Origin: JAKVBK01 sp022447275
Lineage (GTDB): Bacteria; Pseudomonadota; Alphaproteobacteria; Rhodobacterales; Rhodobacteraceae
Length of the DNA stretch: 64,000 nucleotides
Direction of reading: 5' to 3'
NCBI GenBank assembly: GCA_047125605.1
Contig: CP138932.1
Span: forward strand, 992,001 to 1,056,000
Positions 50,450-58,822 of this stretch are shown piece by piece. Within the stretch, counting starts at the first letter, position 1. Each line of letters starts with the position of its first letter. The position numbers and the translations under genes are program-made. The notes below the pieces were generated by a model. It was not told where the DNA came from. It ran no database searches and saw only the letters and a list, made by a program, of their open reading frames with translations.

Positions 50450-51487
50450 ATGAATGCGCCCAGCCACCCGAACGTTACCGAGAAATCTGCCCCGCTGATT
50501 GATCCGTTTGCACGGGCCATCACCTATCTGCGGGTATCGGTTACCGATCGGTGCGATTTCCGATGCGTCTATTGCATGGCAGAGAACATGACCTTTCTGC
50601 CGAAGAAAGAATTGTTGACCCTGGAAGAGCTGGACAGGCTATCCTCCGCATTCATCCGGCTCGGCGTCGAAAAGCTGCGCATCACCGGCGGCGAGCCGCT
50701 CGTGCGCAAAGGGATCATGACGTATTTCGAGGCCATGTCGCGTCATCTTGCCAGTGGCAACCTCAAGGAACTGACACTGACAACCAATGGCTCCCAGCTT
50801 GCCCGCTTTGCCCAGCCCCTCGTGGATGCCGGCGTGCGTCGGATCAATGTCTCACTGGATACACTTGACGATGACAAGTTTGCCCGCGTCACACGCTGGG
50901 GCCGCCTGCCCCAAGTGATCAGCGGTATTGATGCCGCCCAAGCCGCAGGCTTGCGGATCAAGATCAATGTGGTTGCCTTGAAGGGCTTCAACGAGGATGA
51001 ACTTTTCCGCATCGTCGACTGGTGCGCAGAACGCGATATGGACCTGACCTTTATCGAGGTCATGCCCATGGGCGATCTGGGCGGCGAAGACCGGGTCGGG
51101 CAATATTGGTCCTTGAAAGACCTGCGGGGGCAGTTGGCCCAAAGATTTACACTGCAAGAGTTGGATGAGCGTACAGGTGGCCCTGCCCGCTATGTCCGCC
51201 TTGAAGAAACGGGCCAGAAAATCGGCTTCATCACGCCCCTGACCCACAATTTCTGCGAAAGCTGTAACCGGGTGCGTCTGACCTGCACGGGCGAGTTGTA
51301 CATGTGCCTTGGCCAGGAAGATATGGCGGATCTCCGGTCACCGCTGCGCGCATCCACCGATGATACCTATGTTGAGGCCGCTATCCGTGACGCGATCAAG
51401 CTGAAGCCAAAGGGCCATGATTTCGACTATTCGCGCCAAAAAGCAGATGGTCAGGTCAGCCGCCACATGAGCCACACCGGCGGCTAA
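50450..51487 (+). CDS. moaA: GTP 3,8-cyclase, molybdenum cofactor biosynthesis
   Basis: MoaA is the radical-SAM enzyme that turns GTP into 3,8-cyclo-7,8-dihydro-GTP, the first step of molybdopterin synthesis. The 345-residue protein has YLRVSVTDRCDFRCVYCMAE (CxxxCxxC for the SAM cluster), LRITGGEPLVRKGIM and the second cluster motif FCESCNRVRLTCTGELYMCL. It ends in the Gly-Gly motif (SHTGG), needed for MoaA activity. AGGAGGAG lies eight bases before the ATG. The MOSC protein further along is the only other gene here with a molybdenum-cofactor link; moaC or moaB are not visible. Confidence 0.97.
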   Translation: MNAPSHPNVTEKSAPLIDPFARAITYLRVSVTDRCDFRCVYCMAENMTFLPKKELLTLEELDRLSSAFIRLGVEKLRITGGEPLVRKGIMTYFEAMSRHLASGNLKELTLTTNGSQLARFAQPLVDAGVRRINVSLDTLDDDKFARVTRWGRLPQVISGIDAAQAAGLRIKINVVALKGFNEDELFRIVDWCAERDMDLTFIEVMPMGDLGGEDRVGQYWSLKDLRGQLAQRFTLQELDERTGGPARYVRLEETGQKIGFITPLTHNFCESCNRVRLTCTGELYMCLGQEDMADLRSPLRASTDDTYVEAAIRDAIKLKPKGHDFDYSRQKADGQVSRHMSHTGG

Positions 51488-52083
51488 TCCGCTCTAGGCC
51501 CCGCGAAATATGGGGCCGCGCGGGCGATAGGCACCGCGCTCGACGTTGGATTTGGTGCGCGCGCAGCCGGAATGTCGCTGGTATACCAATCCAATAGCTG
51601 AAGTATGCGCACGTGCGGTCGCAGGGTTTTCTGTTCTGACCGCCTACGTCTGCGGCGGCAAAATTTGTCAGCCTTGCAGGGCTATCGCATGTTCCCAAAG
51701 CTCTTTTTTGGACGAACTTCACCGCCCAAAATATTGATTGTATTATATGTTAAGGGACTTTTCTAAGGCCTGCCCCTGCGTGACCTGCAGACCAGTACGC
51801 TCAGCATCAGTCTTTGACCGCCTTTGAAAACGCGACGTGCCGATTGTCCCGCTGGTTTTGGTCACCCCCACGAAGCGCCAGTGCGCAGTCGCAAATCTGA
51901 AGCGACCTCCACCAGCCTACTCCGCAGTGTTCCAAGCCAGCCCACAGCTTATCTGGTTACGATGCGCCTATGCCCTGCGCTCGAATGCCTCTTTCAATTT
52001 GTGCACCGCCGCAGTAAGTGGCCCGCAACGCCGCGCATCTGCAAAAGATCCAGCGGCCCTTTTCTTTTTTGGAAGGACCGAAC
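51488..52083 (+). other. Long intergenic region between moaA and typA
   Basis: No credible gene is present in these 596 bases on either strand; open frames are short and unlike proteins. A stem GGCCCC / GGGGCC with a nine-base loop lies at 51497-51517, right after moaA, but lacks a U-tract. An A+T-rich patch occurs near 51715-51765, in contrast to its surroundings, and may hold a promoter. A strong Shine-Dalgarno GGAAGGA at 52072-52078 belongs to typA. The length is unusual for this gene-dense window; a small RNA cannot be excluded. Confidence 0.5.
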
Positions 52084-53901
52084 ATGGACCTGCGCAACAT
52101 CGCGATTATCGCCCACGTGGACCACGGCAAGACAACCCTTGTGGACGAACTGCTCAAGCAGTCTGGCACCTACCGTGAAAACCAGGCCGTGACCGAGCGC
52201 GCCATGGACAGCAACGATCTGGAGCGCGAACGCGGGATCACCATCCTCGCCAAAGCCACAAGCGTTGAATGGAAGGGCACCCGGATCAACATCGTGGACA
52301 CCCCCGGCCACGCAGATTTCGGTGGTGAGGTTGAGCGCATCCTGTCGATGGTAGATGGCGTTGTGCTGCTGGTGGATGCCGCCGAAGGCCCCATGCCCCA
52401 AACCAAATTCGTGACGTCCAAGGCGCTTGCGCTGGGTCTGCGCCCGATCGTCGTGCTCAACAAGGTCGACAAGCCCGACGCAGAGCCTGATCGCGCCCTC
52501 GATGAGGTATTTGATCTGTTTGCCGGCCTCGATGCCAATGACGACCAACTTGATTTCCCGCACATGTACGCCTCGGGCCGTTCAGGCTGGGCGGATCATG
52601 AGATGAGCGGCCCTCGCAAGGATCTGGCCGCTCTTTTTGATCTGATCGTCAATCACGTGCCCAAGCCGCGCCAGATCGCCCGCCAAGAGGATGATTTCCG
52701 CATGCTGGCCACAACGCTGGGCTCTGACCCGTTTGTGGGCCGCATCCTGACCGGTCGGGTGGAAAGCGGCAGCTTGAAGGTGGGCGCCACTGTTCAGGCG
52801 CTGTCGCGTGTCGGACAGAAAATCGAGCAGTTCCGGGTTACGAAGATCCAAGCCTTCCGCGGCCTGCAGATGCAAGACATCGACGAGGCCGTCGCCGGGG
52901 ATATCGTCAGCCTTGCCGGCATGTCAAAGGCCACCGTTGCCGACACAATCTGCGCACTGGCAGTGGATGAACCCTTGGACGCCCAGCCCATCGACCCGCC
53001 CACCATCACCGTAACCTTCGGGATCAACGACAGCCCGCTCGCAGGCCGCGATGGCAAGAAGGTGCAAAGCCGCGTGATCCGCGACCGCCTCATGAAAGAG
53101 GCCGAATCCAACGTGGCCATCAAGATCGCCGACACGCCGGGCGGCGAGGCGTTCGAGGTATCGGGGCGCGGTGAACTGCAGATGGGCGTTCTGATCGAAA
53201 ACATGCGGCGTGAGGGCTTTGAGCTGTCGATCTCGCGGCCTCAGGTGATCATGCGGGATGTCGATGGCGAGACGATGGAGCCGATCGAAGAGGTGACCAT
53301 CGATGTGGATGATGATTACTCAGGCGCGGTGATCGAAAAGCTAACTGGCGCCCGCAAGGGCGAGTTAACCGAGATGCGCCAGCAATCGGGAAAGACCCGC
53401 ATTATCGCGCATGTGCCATCGCGCGGACTGATCGGCTATCAGGGCGAATTCCTGACCGACACGCGTGGCACCGGCGTTCTGAACCGCGTGTTCCACGGCT
53501 GGTCGCCCTACAAGGGGGCGATCCCGGGCCGGCGCGCAGGCGTGCTTGTTTCGATCGAGAACGGCGACGCAGTGGCCTATGCCCTGTGGAACCTCGAGGA
53601 TCGCGGAAAGATGTTCATCAACCCGCAGGACAAGGTCTATGAGGGCATGATCATTGGCGAGCATTCCCGCGACAATGATCTTGAGGTGAACCCGCTTAAG
53701 GGCAAAAAGCTGACCAACGTTCGGGCCAGTGGCTCTGATGAGGCCGTGCGCCTGACACCGCCGATCCAGTTGAGCCTGGAAGAAGCCATTGCCTATATCG
53801 ACAATGATGAGCTTGTCGAAGTGACGCCGAACGTGATCCGACTGCGCAAGCGCTATCTCGATCCCCATGAGCGCAAGCGGATGGCCAAAACCGCAAGCTG
53901 A
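52084..53901 (+). CDS. typA: Ribosome-associated GTPase TypA/BipA
   Basis: TypA is a translational GTPase of the EF-G class that binds the ribosome and helps 50S assembly and stress growth. The 605-residue protein has G1 IIAHVDHGKTTLVDELLKQS, the switch ERERGITILAKATSVEWKG, G3 INIVDTPGHADFGGEVERIL and G4 LNKVDKPDAEPDRALDEVFD. The C-terminal TypA-specific region includes SRGLIGYQGEFLTDTRGTGV and RRAGVLVSIENGDAVAYALW. The start ATG 52084 (MDLRNIAIIAHVDHG) has AAGGA six bases upstream; 22 codons of open frame precede it without conservation. Confidence 0.97.
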   Translation: MDLRNIAIIAHVDHGKTTLVDELLKQSGTYRENQAVTERAMDSNDLERERGITILAKATSVEWKGTRINIVDTPGHADFGGEVERILSMVDGVVLLVDAAEGPMPQTKFVTSKALALGLRPIVVLNKVDKPDAEPDRALDEVFDLFAGLDANDDQLDFPHMYASGRSGWADHEMSGPRKDLAALFDLIVNHVPKPRQIARQEDDFRMLATTLGSDPFVGRILTGRVESGSLKVGATVQALSRVGQKIEQFRVTKIQAFRGLQMQDIDEAVAGDIVSLAGMSKATVADTICALAVDEPLDAQPIDPPTITVTFGINDSPLAGRDGKKVQSRVIRDRLMKEAESNVAIKIADTPGGEAFEVSGRGELQMGVLIENMRREGFELSISRPQVIMRDVDGETMEPIEEVTIDVDDDYSGAVIEKLTGARKGELTEMRQQSGKTRIIAHVPSRGLIGYQGEFLTDTRGTGVLNRVFHGWSPYKGAIPGRRAGVLVSIENGDAVAYALWNLEDRGKMFINPQDKVYEGMIIGEHSRDNDLEVNPLKGKKLTNVRASGSDEAVRLTPPIQLSLEEAIAYIDNDELVEVTPNVIRLRKRYLDPHERKRMAKTAS

Positions 53902-53929
53902 ATTTAGGCCTCTCAATGCGTGCACCCGG

Positions 53930-53947
53930 GTCTCGACATGCCGAGAC
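53930..53947. terminator. Inverted repeat between convergent typA and MOSC genes
   Basis: Arms GTCTCG and CGAGAC around ACATGC lie 28 bases after typA and 21 bases before the MOSC gene stop. There is no U-tract on either strand, so it is at most a weak bidirectional end. Confidence 0.25.
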
Positions 53948-53968
53948 TCCGGTGGGCCGCGGCCGCCC

Positions 53969-54484
53969 TCACGTGGAGGGGTTTGCCGCGCGAGCCAGAG
54001 CGCTGTCCTCATCCTTGAGAACGATAACCGGATCGCCGACAGATAACGGCCCCGTCCGCAAAACCTGTGCGCACCAGCCCCCATGCCCGCGCATCGCATT
54101 GTAGCCGCCCACGCCCAGCACATCCTCCATCCGGGAACAGGGCGCGCAGGGGCCCGTCACTTCGAGCACGGCGCGGGCACCGATTTGCAGGCATTTGCCG
54201 CGGGTCGCCGATAGATTAAGCCCGGAAATCACAAGATTTCTGCGCAGATCCGCCGCCGTAAGGGCGTCGTGGCCGCTCAGCGCGCGCAGCACAGACAAAT
54301 GCTCTGACTGGATCAGGCTCACGGCACGCTTGCCGGGGCGGGCGTGATCCCCGTCGATCCCGTCCTGCAAAAGCTGGGCCGCGTCAAAGTCGTGTAGCTC
54401 CCCCTTACGGTGGGGCCGCACCAAAATTTGCTCAATCCGCCCTGGCCTTGGAAACCGGCTGGTCAGCTCGGCCAGGGTCAGCAT
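53969..54484 (-). CDS. MOSC-domain protein
   Basis: MOSC domains bind or relay sulfur through a conserved Cys and occur in molybdenum-cofactor sulfurases and YiiM-type reductases. The 171-residue protein has IEQILVRPHRKGELHDFDAA, DGIDGDHARPGKRAVSLIQS, NLVISGLNLSATRGKCLQIG and the Cys-rich ALEVTGPCAPCSRME-type core (here VTGPCAPCSRMEDVLG), with GGYNAMRGHGGWCAQVL after it. It stands alone as a short single-domain form. Four bases separate it from the DUF1330 gene upstream. Substrate unknown. Confidence 0.9.
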   Translation of the reverse strand: MLTLAELTSRFPRPGRIEQILVRPHRKGELHDFDAAQLLQDGIDGDHARPGKRAVSLIQSEHLSVLRALSGHDALTAADLRRNLVISGLNLSATRGKCLQIGARAVLEVTGPCAPCSRMEDVLGVGGYNAMRGHGGWCAQVLRTGPLSVGDPVIVLKDEDSALARAANPST

Positions 54485-54488
54485 AGGA

Positions 54489-54785
54489 TCAGGCTTCCTC
54501 GACGATCACCAGATCCCGCTCAGAGGCGCCGCGGGCATGGCCGAGCGCTTCCTGATATGTGGCAGAGCCATAGCAGGCCTCCGCTGCAGCCAGAGAAGGG
54601 AACCAAGCCACAACGTTGCGCGGACGATCCCGGCCCTCAAGCTGCTTATAGGGGCCGCCCCGTGCGAGGAACTTACCGCCATGGGCCGTGATGGCCTGTG
54701 TGGCGATGGCCGCATAACGGCCATAAGCCTCCTCATCGGACACCAGCACGTTGGCAATCCAGTATGCGCCTTTGACTTCACTCAT
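54489..54785 (-). CDS. DUF1330-family protein
   Basis: This 98-residue ferredoxin-like alpha-beta (dimeric alpha/beta barrel) protein begins GAYWIANVLVSDEEAYGRYA and has AHGGKFLARGGPYKQLEGRD and NVVAWFPSLAAAEACYGSAT followed by YQEALGHARGASERDLVIVE, the pattern of DUF1330. The ATG overlaps the alaS stop (ATGA). The family has no firm function. Its co-translation with alaS is probably just operon packing. Confidence 0.9.
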   Translation of the reverse strand: MSEVKGAYWIANVLVSDEEAYGRYAAIATQAITAHGGKFLARGGPYKQLEGRDRPRNVVAWFPSLAAAEACYGSATYQEALGHARGASERDLVIVEEA

Positions 54786-57451
54786 GATGCGGATCCTTCC
54801 AGCAATGTTTCGACAGCCTTGATGGCGGCATCGGCCTGCGCTGCATCTTTGCCGCCGCCCTGCGCCATATCAGGCCGGCCACCGCCGCCCTTGCCGCCCA
54901 GTTCGACAACCGCTGCCCGCACCATATCAACCGCAGACACGCGTCCGGTCAGATCATCAGTGACGCCGGCTGCCACGGCTGCCTTGCCACCGGTATCGGC
55001 GATCAACAGCACGGCACCGGAGCCGAGCTGGCCCTTATAAGCATCGATCAATCCGGGCAGGTCTTTTCCTGTCACCCCCTGCACGGCCTGGGCGATCAGC
55101 TGTACGCCGGCCACATCACGCGCCTTGGGGCCATCGGAAGCCCCGCCGCCGGCAAGCGCCAACTGCTTGCGCAAATCGGCAACCTCTGCGGCGAGGGCCT
55201 TGCGTTCATCGAGCAGCACCTTCACGCGCGCATTCACCTCGCTGGCCGGGGCCTTCATGGTGAGCGACACTTCCGAAAGCCGGCGCTCCTGTTCGGCCAG
55301 ATAGGCGCGAGCCGCTTCGCCCGTCAGCGCCTCGATCCGGCGCACGCCCGCCGAGGAAGCGCTGTCCCCCAGCGTTACAAACAGGCCGATATCCCCGGTC
55401 TGGCGCACATGGGTGCCGCCGCAGAGTTCGATCGACCATGTGTCGCCATCGGCGCCTTTGCCCGTATCGGCCTGCCCCATGGACACGACGCGTACCTCAT
55501 CACCGTATTTCTCGCCAAACAGCGCCTGAGCGCCCATGGCCCGGGCATCGTCTGGTGTCATGATGCGGGTTTCGACAGGCGTGTTCTGGCGGATGAATGC
55601 ATTCACGCGGGTTTCGACCTCGGCAATGTCATCCAGCGACAGCGCAGCCCCGTGGGAGAAATCAAACCGCAGACGATCATCCGCATTCAATGATCCGCGC
55701 TGCGCCACATGATCGCCCAGCCGCTCGCGCAGGCCTTCATGCAGCAAATGCGTGGCCGAGTGATTGGCACGGATTGCCGCGCGGCGGGCATGATCGACGA
55801 CCAACTCAGCCCCCTGCCCCACGCTCACGGTGCCCTCTGTCACCTCTGCATCGTGGATAAAGACACCGGCAGACTTGGTCGTACCCGTGATGCGCGCGGC
55901 CCCGGTGTCTGTCTTGAGCAGGCCGGTATCCCCAACCTGACCGCCGGACTCCGCATAGAACGGCGTCTGGTTCAAAACGAAAGCAACCTTCTCACCCGTC
56001 GCAGCCTGATCCGCTGTCTCGCCATCCTGCACAATCGCGGTCACTTGGCCCTCGGCAGTTTCCGTATCGTAGCCCAGGAACTCGGTCGGGCCATTAGCCT
56101 CTGCCAGCTCAAACCAAACGGCAGCATCCGTGGCCTGCCCCGAGCCAGTCCATGCGGCGCGCGCCTTGGCTTTCTGCTCTTCCATGGCTGCGTCAAAGCC
56201 CGCCACGTCGACCGCACGCCCTTTCTCGCGCAGCGCATCCTGCGTCAGATCGAGGGGGAAGCCATAGGTGTCATAGAGCTTGAATGCGGCAGCGCCCGGC
56301 AGATCCGAGCCATCAGGGATGCCGGCCAGCTCATCATCAAGCAGGCGCAGACCGCGATCCAATGTCTGGCGGAAGCGGGTTTCCTCCGACCGCAGCGTTT
56401 CTTCGATAAGAGCCTGTGCCTGGCCAAGTTCCGGATAGGCACGGCCCATCTGCGCCACCAGTTCGGGCACCAAACGGTGCATCAGGGGCGCATCAACGCC
56501 CAGCTGGTGGGCATGGCGCATGGCCCGGCGCATGATCCGACGCAACACATAGCCCCGCCCTTCGTTGGATGGCATCACGCCATCGGCAATCAGGAAGGAT
56601 GTGGAACGCAGGTGATCGGCGATCACCCGGTGATGGACGGCCTTCCCTTCCTGATCGGGGTCCACATTCGTCAGGTTGGCGCTGGCCTCGATCAGGGCGC
56701 GCATCATGTCCGTGTTGTAGTTGTCGTTAGTGCCCTGCAAAAGCGCGGCCACACGCTCGATCCCCATGCCGGTATCGATTGACTGCATGTCCAAAGCACG
56801 CATGGAGCCGTCTTCGAACTGTTCGTTCTGCATGAAGACGATGTTCCAGATCTCGATGAAGCGGTCACCATCTTCCTCGGGGCTGCCGGGAGGGCCACCC
56901 CAGAAATCCTCGCCGTGATCGTAAAAGATCTCGGTGCAGGGCCCACAGGGGCCGGTGGGGCCCATCTGCCAGAAATTGTCAGAGGTCGCGATGCGAATGA
57001 TGCGATCATCGCTCAGCCCGGCTACCTTTTTCCAAATCTCTGCCGCCTCTTCATCGGTGTGATAGACCGTGACCAGCAGCTTGTCCTTGGGGATTTCCAG
57101 TTCCTTGGTGATCAGCTCCCAGGCATAGGGGATCGCCTCGGTTTTGAAATAATCCCCAAAGGAGAAATTCCCGAGCATTTCGAAGAACGTGTGGTGGCGC
57201 GCCGTGTATCCGACATTGTCGAGGTCATTGTGCTTGCCCCCGGCGCGGACACATTTTTGGGCCGTGGTCGCGCGGGAATAATCCCGTGTCTCAACACCGG
57301 TGAAAAGGTTCTTAAACTGAACCATTCCCGAGTTCGCGAACATCAGCGTCGGATCGTTGCGGGGTACAAGGGGGGAACTGTCGACCACTTCGTGCCCTTG
57401 GCGGCGGAAATAGTCGAGGAAAGTGGTGCGGATGTCGTTCAGGCTGGCCAT
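54782..57451 (-). CDS. alaS: Alanyl-tRNA synthetase
   Basis: AlaRS charges tRNA-Ala and edits mischarged Ser and Gly. The 889-residue protein starts at MASLNDIRTTFLDYFRRQGH and has PTLMFANSGMVQFKNLFTG, the class II GMGIERVAALLQG motif, the editing-site HSATHLLHEGLRERLGDHV and IELCGGTHVRQTGDIGLFV, then the oligomerisation region with its Gly-rich C-terminus (LGGKGGGGRPDMAQGGGKDA). The ATG 57451 is favoured; the open frame extends 17 codons upstream. It lies downstream of recA with a strong hairpin between them. Confidence 0.97.
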   Translation of the reverse strand: MASLNDIRTTFLDYFRRQGHEVVDSSPLVPRNDPTLMFANSGMVQFKNLFTGVETRDYSRATTAQKCVRAGGKHNDLDNVGYTARHHTFFEMLGNFSFGDYFKTEAIPYAWELITKELEIPKDKLLVTVYHTDEEAAEIWKKVAGLSDDRIIRIATSDNFWQMGPTGPCGPCTEIFYDHGEDFWGGPPGSPEEDGDRFIEIWNIVFMQNEQFEDGSMRALDMQSIDTGMGIERVAALLQGTNDNYNTDMMRALIEASANLTNVDPDQEGKAVHHRVIADHLRSTSFLIADGVMPSNEGRGYVLRRIMRRAMRHAHQLGVDAPLMHRLVPELVAQMGRAYPELGQAQALIEETLRSEETRFRQTLDRGLRLLDDELAGIPDGSDLPGAAAFKLYDTYGFPLDLTQDALREKGRAVDVAGFDAAMEEQKAKARAAWTGSGQATDAAVWFELAEANGPTEFLGYDTETAEGQVTAIVQDGETADQAATGEKVAFVLNQTPFYAESGGQVGDTGLLKTDTGAARITGTTKSAGVFIHDAEVTEGTVSVGQGAELVVDHARRAAIRANHSATHLLHEGLRERLGDHVAQRGSLNADDRLRFDFSHGAALSLDDIAEVETRVNAFIRQNTPVETRIMTPDDARAMGAQALFGEKYGDEVRVVSMGQADTGKGADGDTWSIELCGGTHVRQTGDIGLFVTLGDSASSAGVRRIEALTGEAARAYLAEQERRLSEVSLTMKAPASEVNARVKVLLDERKALAAEVADLRKQLALAGGGASDGPKARDVAGVQLIAQAVQGVTGKDLPGLIDAYKGQLGSGAVLLIADTGGKAAVAAGVTDDLTGRVSAVDMVRAAVVELGGKGGGGRPDMAQGGGKDAAQADAAIKAVETLLEGSAS

Positions 57452-57537
57452 GGAACCCTCTGGGATGCGTCGAGGGTGAGATGTAGCCTTGGGCGCTGGC
57501 ACTGTCCACAGGGCGCGTGCTGTGTTCAGATGCGAAA

Positions 57538-57560
57538 CGGGGCCCGCATGCGGGGCCCCG
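57538..57560 (-). terminator. Strong hairpin terminator after recA
   Basis: Read on the minus strand the arms CGGGGCCCCGCA and TGCGGGCCCCG pair over eleven positions with one bulged base and almost no loop, followed by TTTCGC. It lies 31 bases after the recA stop and 87 bases before the alaS ATG, suggesting that the SOS-controlled recA message ends here. The short U-tract makes it less than ideal. Confidence 0.65.
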
Positions 57561-57590
57561 GTTGCTTATTTCAAAAGGGAATGCGGACGA

Positions 57591-58667
57591 TCAGCCCTCA
57601 AGGAGGTCATCATCGTCTTCACTGCCCGGTGGCATATCGAAATCGAGCCCGTGCGCCGCCCGAATCTTGTCTTCGATCTCCAAGGCGATGCGGGTGTTTT
57701 CCTTGAGGAAGGTTTTCGCGTTCTCGCGTCCCTGGCCAATCCGTTCGTCCCCGTAAGAGAACCAAGCGCCGGATTTGTCGACCACACCGGCTTTCACACC
57801 CAAATCGAGCAATTCGCCCATTTTCGAGATGCCCTCGCCATACATGATGTCAAACTCGACCTGCTTGAAGGGCGGCGCCACCTTGTTCTTGACGACTTTC
57901 ACGCGCGTGGCGTTGCCCACCACTTCGTCTCGATCCTTGATGGCACCAATGCGGCGGATATCGAGGCGCACGGAGGCGTAGAATTTCAGAGCATTGCCGC
58001 CCGTTGTGGTTTCCGGTGAGCCAAACATCACACCGATCTTCATCCGGATCTGGTTGATGAAGATGACCATACAGTTGGAGCGCGCAATCGAGCCTGTCAG
58101 CTTGCGCATCGCTTGGCTCATAAGGCGCGCATGGACCCCAACAGAACTGTCACCCATATCGCCCTCAAGCTCTGACTTCGGCGTCAAAGCTGCAACCGAG
58201 TCGACCACCACGAGGTTCACTGCGCCAGAGCGCACAAGTGTGTCCGTGATCTCAAGCGCCTGCTCGCCTGTGTCGGGCTGGGAAATCAGCAATTCATCGA
58301 GGTCGACACCCAGCTTGCGGGCATATTGCGGATCGAGGGCGTGCTCAGCATCCACAAAGGCACAAACACCGCCCTTTTTCTGCTCTTCGGCCACCGCATG
58401 CAGGGTCAAAGTCGTCTTGCCCGAGCTTTCAGGCCCGTAGATTTCGATAATGCGCCCTTTGGGTAATCCGCCGATGCCAAGCGCGATGTCGAGGCCCAGC
58501 GAGCCCGTCGAGGTCGCCTCAATCTCCGCCACCGGATTGTCGGCGCCCAGCTTCATGATGGAGCCTTTTCCGAACTGCCGTTCGATCTGTGCCAAGGCAC
58601 TGTCGAGTGCCTTCTTCTTATCGTCGCCGCGCTTGTCTGCCATTGTCAGGAGGTCCGCTTTCGCCAT
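57591..58667 (-). CDS. recA: Recombinase RecA
   Basis: RecA forms filaments on single-stranded DNA, drives strand exchange and triggers LexA self-cleavage. The 358-residue protein has the Walker A IIEIYGPESSGKTTLTLHAV, Walker B LVVVDSVAALTPKSELEGD, loop 2 MVIFINQIRMKIGVMFGSPE and TTGGNALKFYASVRLDIRR. It ends in the usual acidic tail (PPGSEDDDDLLEG). AAGGA eight bases upstream marks ATG 58667; ATG 58676 is an alternative. A LexA box lies 51-65 bases upstream, so it is damage-inducible. Confidence 0.98.
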   Translation of the reverse strand: MAKADLLTMADKRGDDKKKALDSALAQIERQFGKGSIMKLGADNPVAEIEATSTGSLGLDIALGIGGLPKGRIIEIYGPESSGKTTLTLHAVAEEQKKGGVCAFVDAEHALDPQYARKLGVDLDELLISQPDTGEQALEITDTLVRSGAVNLVVVDSVAALTPKSELEGDMGDSSVGVHARLMSQAMRKLTGSIARSNCMVIFINQIRMKIGVMFGSPETTTGGNALKFYASVRLDIRRIGAIKDRDEVVGNATRVKVVKNKVAPPFKQVEFDIMYGEGISKMGELLDLGVKAGVVDKSGAWFSYGDERIGQGRENAKTFLKENTRIALEIEDKIRAAHGLDFDMPPGSEDDDDLLEG

Positions 58668-58717
58668 TGTTTCCATCCTTATTCCATAGGCCGCACGGGG
58701 CGGCAACGGGTGCTCTT

Positions 58718-58732
58718 GTTCATCTATTGTTC
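58718..58732. promoter_or_regulatory. LexA (SOS) box of recA
   Basis: The plus strand reads GTTCATCTATTGTTC, the exact GTTC-N7-GTTC direct-repeat consensus of alphaproteobacterial LexA. On the recA strand, TTGCGG and TAGATG spaced by 17 bases form a possible promoter whose -10 lies within the box, so LexA would block RNA polymerase. Confidence 0.85.
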
Positions 58733-58756
58733 TCGTATTGCCACCGCAACGAGAAC
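58729..58756. repeat. Perfect inverted repeat overlapping the recA LexA box
   Basis: Arms GTTCTCGT and ACGAGAAC (eight bases each, perfect) are separated by 12 bases. The left arm shares its GTTC with the second half of the LexA box. It may be a second operator arrangement or part of the promoter architecture; no U-tract follows. Confidence 0.6.
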
Positions 58757-58822
58757 ATATCAAGAAAATTTTCAATGAGGATCAGAAAATGGCGTTCAAA
58801 ATACCGTAAACATCCCACCCAA

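Noticed and set aside
51488..52083. tRNA or other structural RNA gene in the moaA-typA gap
   Set aside because: I found no T-arm GGTTCRANNCC-type signature or cloverleaf pairing.
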